Positions 54,403 to 64,000 of a stretch of 64,000 nucleotides of DNA are shown piece by piece. Under the pieces are notes generated by a model, which was not told the origin of the DNA, ran no database searches, and saw only the letters and a list, made by a program, of their open reading frames with translations. Positions within the stretch are counted from its first letter, which is position 1, and each line of letters opens with the position of its first letter. Origin of the DNA: Cinnamomum chago (lineage: Eukaryota > Streptophyta > Magnoliopsida > Laurales > Lauraceae); contig CP142451.1 in the NCBI GenBank assembly GCA_038049695.1, positions 4,710,001 to 4,774,000 of the forward strand. The letters run 5' to 3'. A program made the translations under genes and the position numbers.

Positions 54403-55490
54403 GCCTGTTAAGAAACTGGGAGACAATTGGGAAAACATGAACTATAGTATAAATACCAATACTCACGAACAAATACAATATCTAAATAATGTAATACTCA
54501 CAAACACACATAAACGAATTTGGATTTTCAAACTGACAAGTGTCATGCTGGCTCTCTTGTTACTCAAACGAGTGATGTTGCTCTCTGAATATATGTGACA
54601 AAAGCACTACGAATCTAAGTGGCTCTTCTATCTCATAGTTATATAAAATCCACGCAACGAGCTACCATTATTTCTAGAAGCAACTATAAATTTTTTTTTT
54701 TTTTTTTTTTTTAGTAAAATCTGTTGCTCATTGTTGTGTATAGGGTGTGTGTGGGTGCGTGAGACCCTCTAAAGCAAATGGAAAATGGGAAAATCTACAT
54801 GTAACTGCTCACCCTTTCAATATTACAATAATGACCCATAGACTTTATTATCTTTATACGCAAGTAATACAATCATTTAGACTCTCTTGAGTACATCGGT
54901 CAACCACCTTAATGGACGGTCAAACCTATCTTTTTATGTCAAATTCAAGTAGCATATTTATAAAAGACAAAAATACTCTTACCTTATACCTGTTTCAGTA
55001 AACTGTGTTTAAAATTAAAATAATTTTAACCAAAATGTATTACAATATTCACCTTCATCTAAATAGAGTTGGCATGGTATTCTTACCACAGTCTATATTT
55101 TCCAATGTTAAACTTTAGAAATTACGGCATTGAAGGAGGCTTCGATATGACTAGGGTCGGGTCGGGTCGGGTTAGGCTGAGGCCAGTGTGAGCTTGGATA
55201 TTATCTCATATTTTTGGATAAAAGTTGCATCTTTTCTTCATGAACTTTATCACAATAATTAAGGATCTTTGTCAGTGGATTTAGAGAGATTATCGGTCAG
55301 AGATCTATTAATCTTCTACTTGTTTTTGAGTGACTTGTTCGGCGTAGTACAAGATCTTGGAGTTCTGTTAAATTCAAGGTCATCATGGATAACTTTTTTT
55401 TTTTGGTAAAGCATCATGGATAAAACATTGAAGGAAAGAAAACAAGAAAACACAATTATACAAAAAAAAAAAAAAAAACACTACCAAAAC
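54403..55490 (-). promoter_or_regulatory. Upstream block of NLR gene 2
   Basis: Nearly identical to 27567-28620. It includes the 5'-UTR acceptor (54405-54415), the TCGATATGACTAGGGTCGGG segment and the AGATCTTGGAGTTCTGTTAA segment. Differences are small, such as a longer poly-T (54687-54711) and one extra GGGTC unit. The block ends near 55490, where sequence not present in copy 1 begins. Confidence 0.7.
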
Positions 55491-56390
55491 CTTAATCTAT
55501 GTTGTAAATGTGTGAAATTAAAACCTAGGGATTGCTCAAGTGATTTACAAATTACAGCCCCCCATATCACCCAATTGCCTAGAGATCAATCCCTAAGGTC
55601 ACTCTTCCCACGTGTTTGGGTTCTTTTGGGTCCTAACTCCCAAACCCCTCTGCTGGGCTACCAAAAAAAATAAAATAAAATAGAGAGGCCAAAAACAACA
55701 CTCTAGTGGCCCAAATAGTTCAGCCCATGAGGCCTGTTCAAGGTATAAAAGGCCCAACAGCCCATGAGTCAGAGAGGCTGCAAGTAAGTCATGGGTTCTG
55801 CCCCACCTGATCCTGACTCAGCTCAGCTGGGACATCACCCAAAAAGGTTTGCCTGCACACCAGCAGCTGGTCCTAAGATGCAACACGTGGGCCTTGCAGC
55901 TTAGACACTCCAAGTTTTTTTGATTTTTTATCGGCCCTCGGGTGAGGAAAGGAGACCTCCGGTGAGGTGAGAGAGCCCTCAGGTAAAGAAAGTAGCCATG
56001 GGGTGACATAGTTCTTTTTGACACTCCAAGTTGCCAAAACGACACAGCTCACTGCACACAGACCTCTTTGGTGTTTGTTTCCATCTGATTTTGATTTCTT
56101 TCTAACTATTCCATTATGGAGATTTCTTTCTTCCTTTTGTGAGGCCTAGGAGTAGTAGTCTTGTAATTAGGGTTTTATAATATTTTATGGACGGATGAGA
56201 ATAGAAGTAGATTTTTAGGCTTTGTAATGGACGATCAGTTTCAGCTTTGGATATTTTTTCCTCTTTGGAATGCAAGTCAAAATATCTACTTCTCTGAGCT
56301 TTTCACCTTGTCTTGGATAGAAGTTTTCTCTTTAGGTAAAGATTTTGGTGTTTTGGATTGTCATCATCAAAGAGAGGAAAAAAAAAAAAA
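55491..56390. other. Insertion-like unique segment in NLR 2 upstream region
   Basis: The counterpart upstream of NLR 1 passes directly from the poly-A/CTTAATCTTG stretch (28610-28640) to the AGATCTGAGATA module. Here about 900 bp intervene before the sequence resumes near 56395. No domain, LTR end or target duplication was identified. No supported gene. Confidence 0.55.
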
Positions 56391-56399
56391 ACCTTCCAA

Positions 56400-59300
56400 G
56401 ATCTTAATCCTTCCAAGAAAAAAGATATGAGTTCTCCCAATTTATAAAAAAAAAAAAAAAATTCATTGACATCATAACAAGTAATGAATAAATTGGTATC
56501 GAGACTTGAGATACTACTACAGTACCTGATGTTTGGCAGTCGGAAAACGGAAAATTGAAGACGATTGAGATAAACCAACAAGCGATCACCAATGCCAATT
56601 GAATTGTACTGATGATGGAATGATTTCTTCTTGTGCTGTGAATTGTGAATTGCGTAAGGACCCTGAGATTCCTCATATAGCTAGAGGTCAACAAATGTCT
56701 TGGACAGTTGAGATTGGCAGGGTTAAAGGAGACAGTGAGTGTTTGCATCTTGATGAAGGGTCAAGATCTAAAGTTCACTAGAAAACATGTCTAGCCCGCT
56801 CCCAACTCCCTCTAATAAACAACGACTTTAGAGAAAAGTAGTTGGGAGCAGGTGGAGACCATTCCAAGCTCAAAAAATACCCACAAATCATTAAATGTAT
56901 CCATATACTGAAAGAGGTAGTTTCACCCAATGTTTAGTTAGGCAATACTTCCTTAATTTTTATCTTTTTTTCAACCGAATTTGGGCAGTTCTTTTTTTGC
57001 ATTTTTATTTTTTGGACAAAAAGAAAAAAAAAAATTGAACCATTTATCCTCTTAAGAAGGACAAAAAGACACGTGACTTTTGCGCCGAAATGGAGACCCT
57101 CGGCTGCATGCCAGTATCTGCCACCCGAACCTCATCAACGAGTTCGTCTCTACCAGCCTCCTCCAACAAATTCTAGCCATTGGATTGGCCTAGGAGGAGG
57201 AAGAAGAAAGAAAATGCCCGGTATTTTGAAAAAAATGAGAGAACTTGCCGGAAAAACCATGTTCGCAATGGATGTCCTCATTCGAAATGTGAAGGGAAAA
57301 AAGTTAAGCCCCGTTTTGAAATGTGAGATTTTTTTGTCCTAATTTAAAAACTGGGCAAAACTTGAGCCCTCTTTTGAAATTTCCCCTTGTATAAATCAGC
57401 AGACCAAGTTTTACTCCAACTAGCCAATTCATCTCTCACTTTGTCCACATAAGCCGATGCAAAAGGATGTCTAGGCACTCATTTTAATCTGCTAGGCTAG
57501 TGTGTGTTTCTCTAGACTGACTTGATCTCTTTGAAAGGCAAGAAACAAGGCCGTGTTTTCTCTAATCTGCATTTCAAGCTAATTATCAAGCTAGAAATTC
57601 TACAGGTTACAAGGACTTCTTGAACTACATTCCACTCAACAGGGTCCTACTCCTAGCGTGCACCCAATATGAGTGCAATCTAGATTGCATCTCATCTGAT
57701 GAACAAACCAAACAAACAAATGGAGGTGGACCGTCATTCCATCATAGCCTAATTTGACAAAGAGCCATCACTCTCCCATACATACTTTCAGATTTGTAGC
57801 TTGCAAACATTTTTTTTACCGAGGCTTTGAATGGAAATTGCTATCAATTTCTAGTTCACAAACTGATGCTGGTTGGTCCATATGCTACAATTCGAGTGGG
57901 CGTGCCAACTAATCTTGCAAAGAAGTGAAGAAATGAGCGAGAAGGAATATTCTTTGAATCACAGGTGCATGATATAATAGAGTATCTCCTTGGATTATGG
58001 CGTATCATATCCAAGAAATTTCCATATAATCATATTTCTAGTGAGAGTTACACCTGCAGAGGTGCTTTTCTCTTTCTTTCAAAATAATTTTTGGAATGGA
58101 GGCTACAAGTCTTGTTCTACAAGATCCTTGGATTTTTCAATTTTTACTTTTCTCATCTGTACTTCAAAATGTTGAGGCTTAAATCTTTTGTGGAGTATAT
58201 AAACTTGTTAAATGACTTTTGCTTTTATGGTACTACACAAATTCAATATTGGATATCCTCTCTCTCTAAAATCTTGTTTACCACCTAACTCCAAGCACTG
58301 CTGAGGTGTTTACTGGATTTGTCCAAAATAAAAAACTACATAGAGATGCAAGAATTTTCTATTAGATTAAATCATAGCTTCATGTTATTTGTCAGGGTAA
58401 GTTTGCCTACTTGAAAAGCTAGACATATTTAGCTATCAAAATAATGGGCGCATTGGGAACTATCCAGTCCTGGTTGGATCTGGAACAGGCTTGACACCAA
58501 AGTTGCTATCCCCCTCCTTTTTATTTGATTGGTAATGTGATTGAATCCAAAACGCTGCTATAGTGAGCGCTTTCCACCATGTCTAGGGATGCTATCTTTT
58601 CCACTAAGTTTTTGGCAATGGCGAAAATTGGAAATAGGATTAGGCAGGCGAGGTACTGGTTTTACAGCCTTTATCTCACTCAGTGCCCTGCTCAAGCAAA
58701 CAGGGCACTTGACCTGGCTAGGTTTTTAACTGGATAAAGCAGGACAGCTTTGAATCTTTCTTTCCAAAACACAGAGGCACCATTGGATCCTTGAAATTCT
58801 GTTTTACCTGTGATTGGTTATGGCAAAGAATAAAACAATTCTCACAGGCAACTCAGAATACTCTGTTAAGAGTGAAAACTGAATTACCTGCAATCACAAA
58901 CAACCAAATTGGCCCATATGTATTGGATTAGTTTGAAGTGCGCTTTTTCTGAGGCCCTAACTCCGGCTTCACTGTGGAAACTGGCACTTTGCATTTGGCC
59001 AGAATATGAGAATTGTGGTGTGACCATGGATTGATCTAATGTTTATCAGTGAAGCAATAACTGCATAGTCTATGCATAATAGACTCATCTGACAAGTAGC
59101 ATAATCAACACATTTGACAGGCACTAAATTTAAGTTTATCAATGGTAAATCACTTGCATTTTACTCTTCATGAACGAATACAATTTCCATTAATAGCAGA
59201 ACCATCTCTCCTTGACTTCTAGAGAACGTAATTCAAATCTAACAATACATTACTTTTTTCCAATTCTTTTCTCTAATCATATATAATAAGGAGATAGAAG

Positions 59301-59463
59301 AGAGAGTTGTACATGAGAAATTGGACAATAAAAATATACAAACATGCAAATATACGAAATAAGTAGGAGTTTTGGTCCCAAAAAATACACCAACACTGTT
59401 AATCATTCAGTCATGTCACAATACAGTCATATCAAGAAAATAAATCAATCAATGAGGGATTAC
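56400..59463. other. 3' flank of the NLR stub (empty copy)
   Basis: Collinear with 47550-51408 but without the solo LTR, MITE and SINE, so it preserves the empty sites. The left end carries the NLR upstream module (56520-56790). A segment at 56800-57400, with repeated AGCCC-TTTTGAAAT words, has no clear counterpart. No supported gene. Confidence 0.7.
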
Positions 59464-59777
59464 TCAAAAGTTTATTATGGGAATGTAATGCTTCCGGAAA
59501 AGAGGTTGGAGCCGTCGCTTGATGTCGTCGTCTTCCCACACCAATGCTTCCCACCATGGACTCGGGCCTCCAATCTTCTTTAGTGCAGGAGCTACAATGT
59601 CGGTGCCCTGGGTGAGGAAGGAGAGACTCCTCAACTTGGGACATCCATAAATATCAATAGATTCTAGTGAGGGCCATTCCAAAGAAACCCCTTGGCAAAA
59701 GCTAAACAATCCTGGAAGCTGGCTCAGAACAATCAGCTTAATATATTAGGGAGGATGACAGTGTCATTATTACAAAT
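59464..59777 (-). pseudogene. CNL pseudogene stub (C-terminal LRR end only)
   Basis: Reads FSFCQGVSLEWPSLESIDIY, GCPKLRSLSFLTQGTD and ending LQPLFRKHYIPIINF, parallel to the last 70-80 residues of NLR 2 (SFCRGVSLEWPSLEYISIS). Upstream, NNDTVILPNI is one frame away because of a two-base insertion (ATATTAAG for ATCAAG). At about 59778 homology to NLR genes stops and spacer sequence from elsewhere begins. Over 90 percent of the gene is missing, so it cannot function. Confidence 0.9.
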
Positions 59778-60685
59778 ATGGGCATGATCTATTAAAAAGC
59801 AGACATTAATATACCATCAATGACTTCCTACAAGTTAGCAATAACGTACCGGCTCTTCACACCACCAGTAACCGCCAGTAACCACAGTAGCCAATATTTT
59901 GGCAACATGCCAAACAACTCACCCACTAATAACTGCACAAACACAAACACGGACAAATCACACCATAACTCCATAACAAACAGAAACACAACTTTCCTAA
60001 CCAAACAGAATAGAAATAGAATGTGGCAATTGGGATCAAGCACTGGTGGCACGTAAAAAATTTCCTCTTGCATATACAAGACCAATTTATTCATGTTCCC
60101 ATGTGCTTTGTATGTGTCTAAACCAGTGAAGAAGATAGAAAGAAGGGAAATAGCGCAGTGACTTTTGGAGAGACCGATGGAGAGAGTAACTGAGAGTTTT
60201 GCATCTTATCAATGACTTCAAGCTGTTTATGAAATGCAAGGGATGAAGAGGATGAGAACTATGAGAAGAGTAACGTTCGTGGCTAAGAGGAAACGATGAG
60301 GAAAGGAGTTACGGTACTGGGTTGCATTTGAAACCGTCATCTCCACTCATATATATAGACTTGACAATATAGACTTGACAAAACTAAATAAAGTAGTAAA
60401 CATCCTAACTTAATATGAAAAGACATTTTCCCCTGGGAGATTTAGGGCTTGTTTGGAAGCACAACGCTAGTTAAATTACAATGCAAGTGCAGGACAAAAC
60501 AAGAATTTATAAATAGGGAAGTATGATATCAACTTCAACACATACAAAACCAACAACTTAAGAGTAAAGGCATAGATAAATTTTTTTACGTGACTGTTGC
60601 TTCTTTGCCATTTTGGGAGACAGTGGCTACTTTGGGGGGAGCTAACCTCCTTAGTTTGAGTAACACAAGGAAAGCAGATGCATTA

Positions 60686-60731
<46 letters not shown>

Positions 60732-62022
60732 TTAAATATACTATCCATCACTTCCTACAAGTTAGCAACAACCCACTACTCTTCACAACACCAGTAACTG
60801 CAGTAGCTAATATTTTGGCAACAGGCCAAACAACTCACTCACTAATACCTGCACAAACACAAACATTGACAACTCACACCATAACAAACAGAAATGCAAC
60901 TTTCCTAACCAAACAAAACAGAAACAGAACCTGGGATCAAGCACTGGTGGTAAGTAACAACGTTCCTCTTGCACATACAAGACCAACAACTTATTCATAT
61001 TCCCATGTGCTTTGTATGTGTCCAAACCAGAGAAGATATGTAGAATGTCACAATGCAATTTTTATAAATAAAACAATTAAAACAAATACAAGTACTAGCC
61101 ATGTGATTGAGCAACAACGCAGTCTAGATAATCATAGTATCCTATAAATGGCACCCTTTATCTATAACAAATGAGAGAGACACATTCAACCGTATTGCAA
61201 GAGAAATCTAGTACTCAAATCCGATCGTAAATTGATGAGATCAGATTCGATTATGATTAGAAATATAGGGAAGATATTTCCACTCAATATCATCTCAACA
61301 GATATTCTTTTCTTTTTTCTGTCTTTTTTTTTTGTAAATTGGTCCACTCAAGCTCTTTTTATGATCTTGCAAATAGCCTATGCAAATCAAAAGTCCAACC
61401 AAATAGGCCCCTTCATTCATTTATACAAACACTTGCACACGGAAAGAAATTGATCAGGTTTCTTACATTCTTACTGGATATGTTTAAAAAACAATATAAA
61501 ACATGATAAACTACTTGAGCAAATTTATTATCAGAAAAATTACATGTGAATGTGATTTCAAGCATACAAACAATAGGAAACAATTTTTTTTTTTAAAGAA
61601 AGAAAAGGGTTAGAAGATCAAGCAAGAACTTCAGCTGTAGTGAGAACAATAATTTCTAAACTTGTAACAGAGATGTAACAAAAAGCCCGGTCATGGGGAC
61701 AAGCATATTTCAATAAAGATTAACTGGTTGAGACATTTCATCAAACACTTTGTGGGCATATGAGATGAATTCAAACTTATCCAAGATGTGGGGGGTTCTG
61801 TCATGTTCAATCTCTATTCCTTTTTTGGACTTGCATATCATTAAACAAAGCGAGATCATCATCTTTTTATTTGAGTTTTTAAGCAACCCATTAATGAAAA
61901 AATTAAAAAAAAGGCGCAATGCATATTTCAAAAGAAGTATTGCAGACGAAGAAGAAAAGAGAAGTAAAAGAATTGAAGAAATATAAAGAGATATCTACAT
62001 GTTCGATCAGTTTTCGTCTTGA
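59778..62022. repeat. Chimeric spacer built from two parts of the NLR 1 spacer
   Basis: 59786-60348 matches 19932-20496 (end of copy A1). From about 60352 it matches 22945-24581 (end of copy A2 and the NLR 1 3' flank). About 2.4 kb of the original order is missing between the two. At the second joint ATATAGACTTGACA occurs twice in succession. The left joint shares only a few bases (ATCTATTAAAAAG) with the stub. Confidence 0.88.
60688..60727. repeat. (TA)n microsatellite
   Basis: About 40 bp of perfect TA repeat. The equivalent position in copy A2 (about 23268) has a poly-A run instead, so the repeat expanded after duplication. Confidence 0.95.
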
Positions 62023-64000
62023 TCAACAAGGGGGGAAAAAAGGTTGGAGTCGTTGCTTGATGTCATTGTCTTCCCACTCCAATGCTTCCCACCATTCATT
62101 CTCGCCATAAATCTCCCTTAGTGCAGGTGCTACAATATTGGTGCCATTGGAGAGGAAGGAGAGACTCTTCAACTTGGGACATGCATAAATTTCAATAGTT
62201 TCTAGTGATGGCCATTCGAAATTAGAAAACCCTCGGCAAATGCTAACCAATTCCGGAAGACCAAAGAGATAAATTCTCCTGATATTAGGGAGGATGAGTC
62301 TATCATTATTATAACTTATAACATTATGGGTATGGCTTGCGACAGACATTGACATCTCCTCCTCCTCTTCATTTTCTATTATCTCTTCCATGTTCGAACA
62401 ATTTTGGACCGAGAGGAGTCCTAAGCTGCAGAGTTGTCGAATAATACTCAATTGGAAAACCTTCTTCAAGTTTTTACAATTAAATAAATGTAGCTTTCTT
62501 AGTTTGTAGAGGCTTCCGGGCAACAATGGACCATCGCATAAGCTCCTCAATTCTGAAAGACCTTCAATGCAAAGCGCCACCAAGTTGGGTAGCAGTGCAC
62601 AAGTCTCCTGTTGCTCATCTCCATCAAAGAGAGTTTCCATTTTATCACAGCCTATAATCCAGCATTCTTTCAACTCATTCATGTTTGCTAGCCTCAACTC
62701 TGATAGCTTTCTTGCTGTGCGGTGATCCTGTAGAAGAAAATTGGAACAATGAGCAAGAGTCTCCATAATGGCGGCATGTGACGTCCCAAAACCACTGTTA
62801 TATACCAAACGTCTTTTCCATTTTTGACCTTTATCTAACCACGATATATCCGTTTTCTCAGTGCCAACCCGAAACCGGAATCTCCTAAACAAGGAGTTTG
62901 CTTTCACCGATATGCTATGACGTAGAAAATGCTCGAGACACTCCACTTTTGAAAAGTATGCATCGAGATAAGTAAGATGTTCCAACCTGCATAATTCTTC
63001 AACCACGATTTCCATGCTTTCATCATCCCACTGACCCTTTTCAACACAAACACTTGAACTTAAAACAGAGACATACAAGCTCAGTTCTTCTAAATATGGA
63101 AGCTTTGGAATTATTCTAGTTGGAACTCTCCACTTCAAGTTCTTCCATTCTTTAGTGTCCTCGCCATCATCTTGAGAACAATTGAGGTGTAGAAATCCCA
63201 CTATCAAACGTTTCAAACGAGTTAGTTCCCCGACCTCTCTAGGCAGATAACTAATTGCTGTGTTGCCTCCCAAATGAAGCACCTCGAGTCGCTTGAGCGC
63301 TCCTACATTTGATGGAAGTCCTTCTAATTGTAAACAATCATTCAAATAGAGACCGCGGAGATTAACCAAGTTCCACAAGGAAGATGGCAAGGTCCTTGTT
63401 TCTGTCTGACTCAAGTCTAGAATACATAGAGAATGCATACATTCAAAGAAGGGATCAGGGATCATTGTCCAACTCAAGTGTAGAATACATAGAGAATACA
63501 TAGATTGCAGCAATAACGTTGACAAAGATCTGCAATTTGGCCTCTCCGACAAACAACTGAAACTACATTGCATTAATGATATCTTTTGTGATTGCAACCA
63601 TTCCTTCTCCTCTGGTGGTTCCCTTACATGCCTACCGGTTTTTACATAGAACCCTGAAGCTTCTTTCAATGCAAAATCTCTAATAATGTCATGCATTTTG
63701 ACATATTCTTCACTATGATCAACTCTCTCCAGTAATGATGCATCGACAAGATTCATTACCATGTCGCGACCCTCATCCCGTGCCTCTTCAATGCTATCAA
63801 CTCCTTGAATGTAGCCCTCCAACCAGCAATACTCTGTCAATTTAGGTATCAATATTTTATGGTCTTCTGGGTACAATGAGCAGTACAAAAATAAGTTCCT
63901 TTCAGAATCTTCAGATAACCGATCATAACTGATTCTCAAGCAGGAGAACACTTCCTTTTCCATGCCTTTAATCGAAGACGTAGATGGTAATTTCAGTTTC
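62023..64000 (-). CDS. CC-NBS-LRR disease resistance protein (NLR gene 3), 5' end beyond window
   Basis: The frame is open from the window edge (KLKLPSTSSIKGMEKEVF) to the stop at 62023, about 658 codons. It covers the C-terminal half of NB-ARC and all of the LRR part. CSLYPED and YVKMHDIIRDFA (MHD) are present. The P-loop and kinase-2 motifs would lie outside. The LRR region has LCILDLSQTETRTLPSSLWN and LRGLYLNDCLQLEGLPSNVG, and it ends PKLKSLSFLSNGTNIVAPAL. It is closest to gene 1. Compared with gene 1 it has a 63-bp in-frame duplication (63410-63535 region) that repeats the LCILxLS strand, and small insertions in the LRR part. No disabling change is seen in the visible portion. Confidence 0.93.
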   Translation of the reverse strand, partial: KLKLPSTSSIKGMEKEVFSCLRISYDRLSEDSERNLFLYCSLYPEDHKILIPKLTEYCWLEGYIQGVDSIEEARDEGRDMVMNLVDASLLERVDHSEEYVKMHDIIRDFALKEASGFYVKTGRHVREPPEEKEWLQSQKISLMQCSFSCLSERPNCRSLSTLLLQSMYSLCILHLSWTMIPDPFFECMHSLCILDLSQTETRTLPSSLWNLVNLRGLYLNDCLQLEGLPSNVGALKRLEVLHLGGNTAISYLPREVGELTRLKRLIVGFLHLNCSQDDGEDTKEWKNLKWRVPTRIIPKLPYLEELSLYVSVLSSSVCVEKGQWDDESMEIVVEELCRLEHLTYLDAYFSKVECLEHFLRHSISVKANSLFRRFRFRVGTEKTDISWLDKGQKWKRRLVYNSGFGTSHAAIMETLAHCSNFLLQDHRTARKLSELRLANMNELKECWIIGCDKMETLFDGDEQQETCALLPNLVALCIEGLSELRSLCDGPLLPGSLYKLRKLHLFNCKNLKKVFQLSIIRQLCSLGLLSVQNCSNMEEIIENEEEEEMSMSVASHTHNVISYNNDRLILPNIRRIYLFGLPELVSICRGFSNFEWPSLETIEIYACPKLKSLSFLSNGTNIVAPALREIYGENEWWEALEWEDNDIKQRLQPFFPPC

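Noticed and set aside
57073-57342. 89-codon plus-strand frame
   Set aside because: No recognisable domain, no counterpart in the parallel flank and a repetitive 3' part. Not enough support.

Overview
The window is nuclear DNA of a flowering plant: intron-bearing reading frames, TNL-free coiled-coil NBS-LRR (CNL) resistance genes, plant-type Ty1/copia and Ty3/gypsy retrotransposons, tRNA-derived SINEs and a CACTA-type end. The species cannot be fixed from the sequence. No bacterial or organellar gene organisation is present. All host genes that can be defended lie on the minus strand in the right part of the window, and the rest is mostly transposon and its debris.

Layout. 1-5.6 kb: the 3' half of a Ty3/gypsy element of Tat type on the plus strand (integrase tail, 59-bp repeats, an antisense extra gene, polypurine tract, 3' LTR), broken by another LTR-like insertion at its left end. 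5.6-9.5 kb: a tRNA-derived SINE and anonymous repeats. 9.56-14.61 kb: a complete but frameshifted Ty1/copia element on the minus strand, with two LTRs, primer-binding site, polypurine tract and a 5-bp target-site duplication. 14.6-24.5 kb: intergenic DNA with one isolated, well-bordered exon candidate and a large direct duplication (about 17.2-20.3 and 21.0-23.6 kb) that carries exon-like modules of an unrecognised gene. 24.6-27.6 kb: intact CNL gene 1. 27.6-34.8 kb: its upstream block, then foldback elements, a tandem-repeat array and a LINE tail. 34.8-44.5 kb: the 5' part of a Ty3/gypsy element (Tekay/Del-like long LTR) with a 2.24-kb solo LTR nested in its LTR. 44.5-47.2 kb: the 5' part of a Tat-like gypsy element on the minus strand. 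47.2-51.4 kb: NLR 3' flank carrying three dated insertions. 51.4-54.4 kb: intact CNL gene 2. 54.4-59.5 kb: its upstream block and a second copy of the 3' flank. 59.46-64 kb: a CNL pseudogene stub, a chimeric spacer, and CNL gene 3, which runs off the right edge.

How it fits together. The right 47 kb is a resistance-gene cluster growing by segmental duplication. Three CNL genes and one stub share coding sequence, a conserved 5'-UTR splice acceptor and their flanks. The duplicated flanks act as paired empty and filled sites, so insertion of a SINE, a solo LTR, a CACTA-like MITE and a LINE tail can be ordered relative to the duplications. The spacer before gene 3 is a mosaic of two separate parts of the gene 1 spacer, joined directly to a truncated gene 2-like gene. 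CNL proteins are intracellular immune receptors: the coiled coil signals, the NB-ARC domain switches with nucleotide, and the leucine-rich repeats give specificity. Genes 1 and 2 keep all NB-ARC motifs and look functional.
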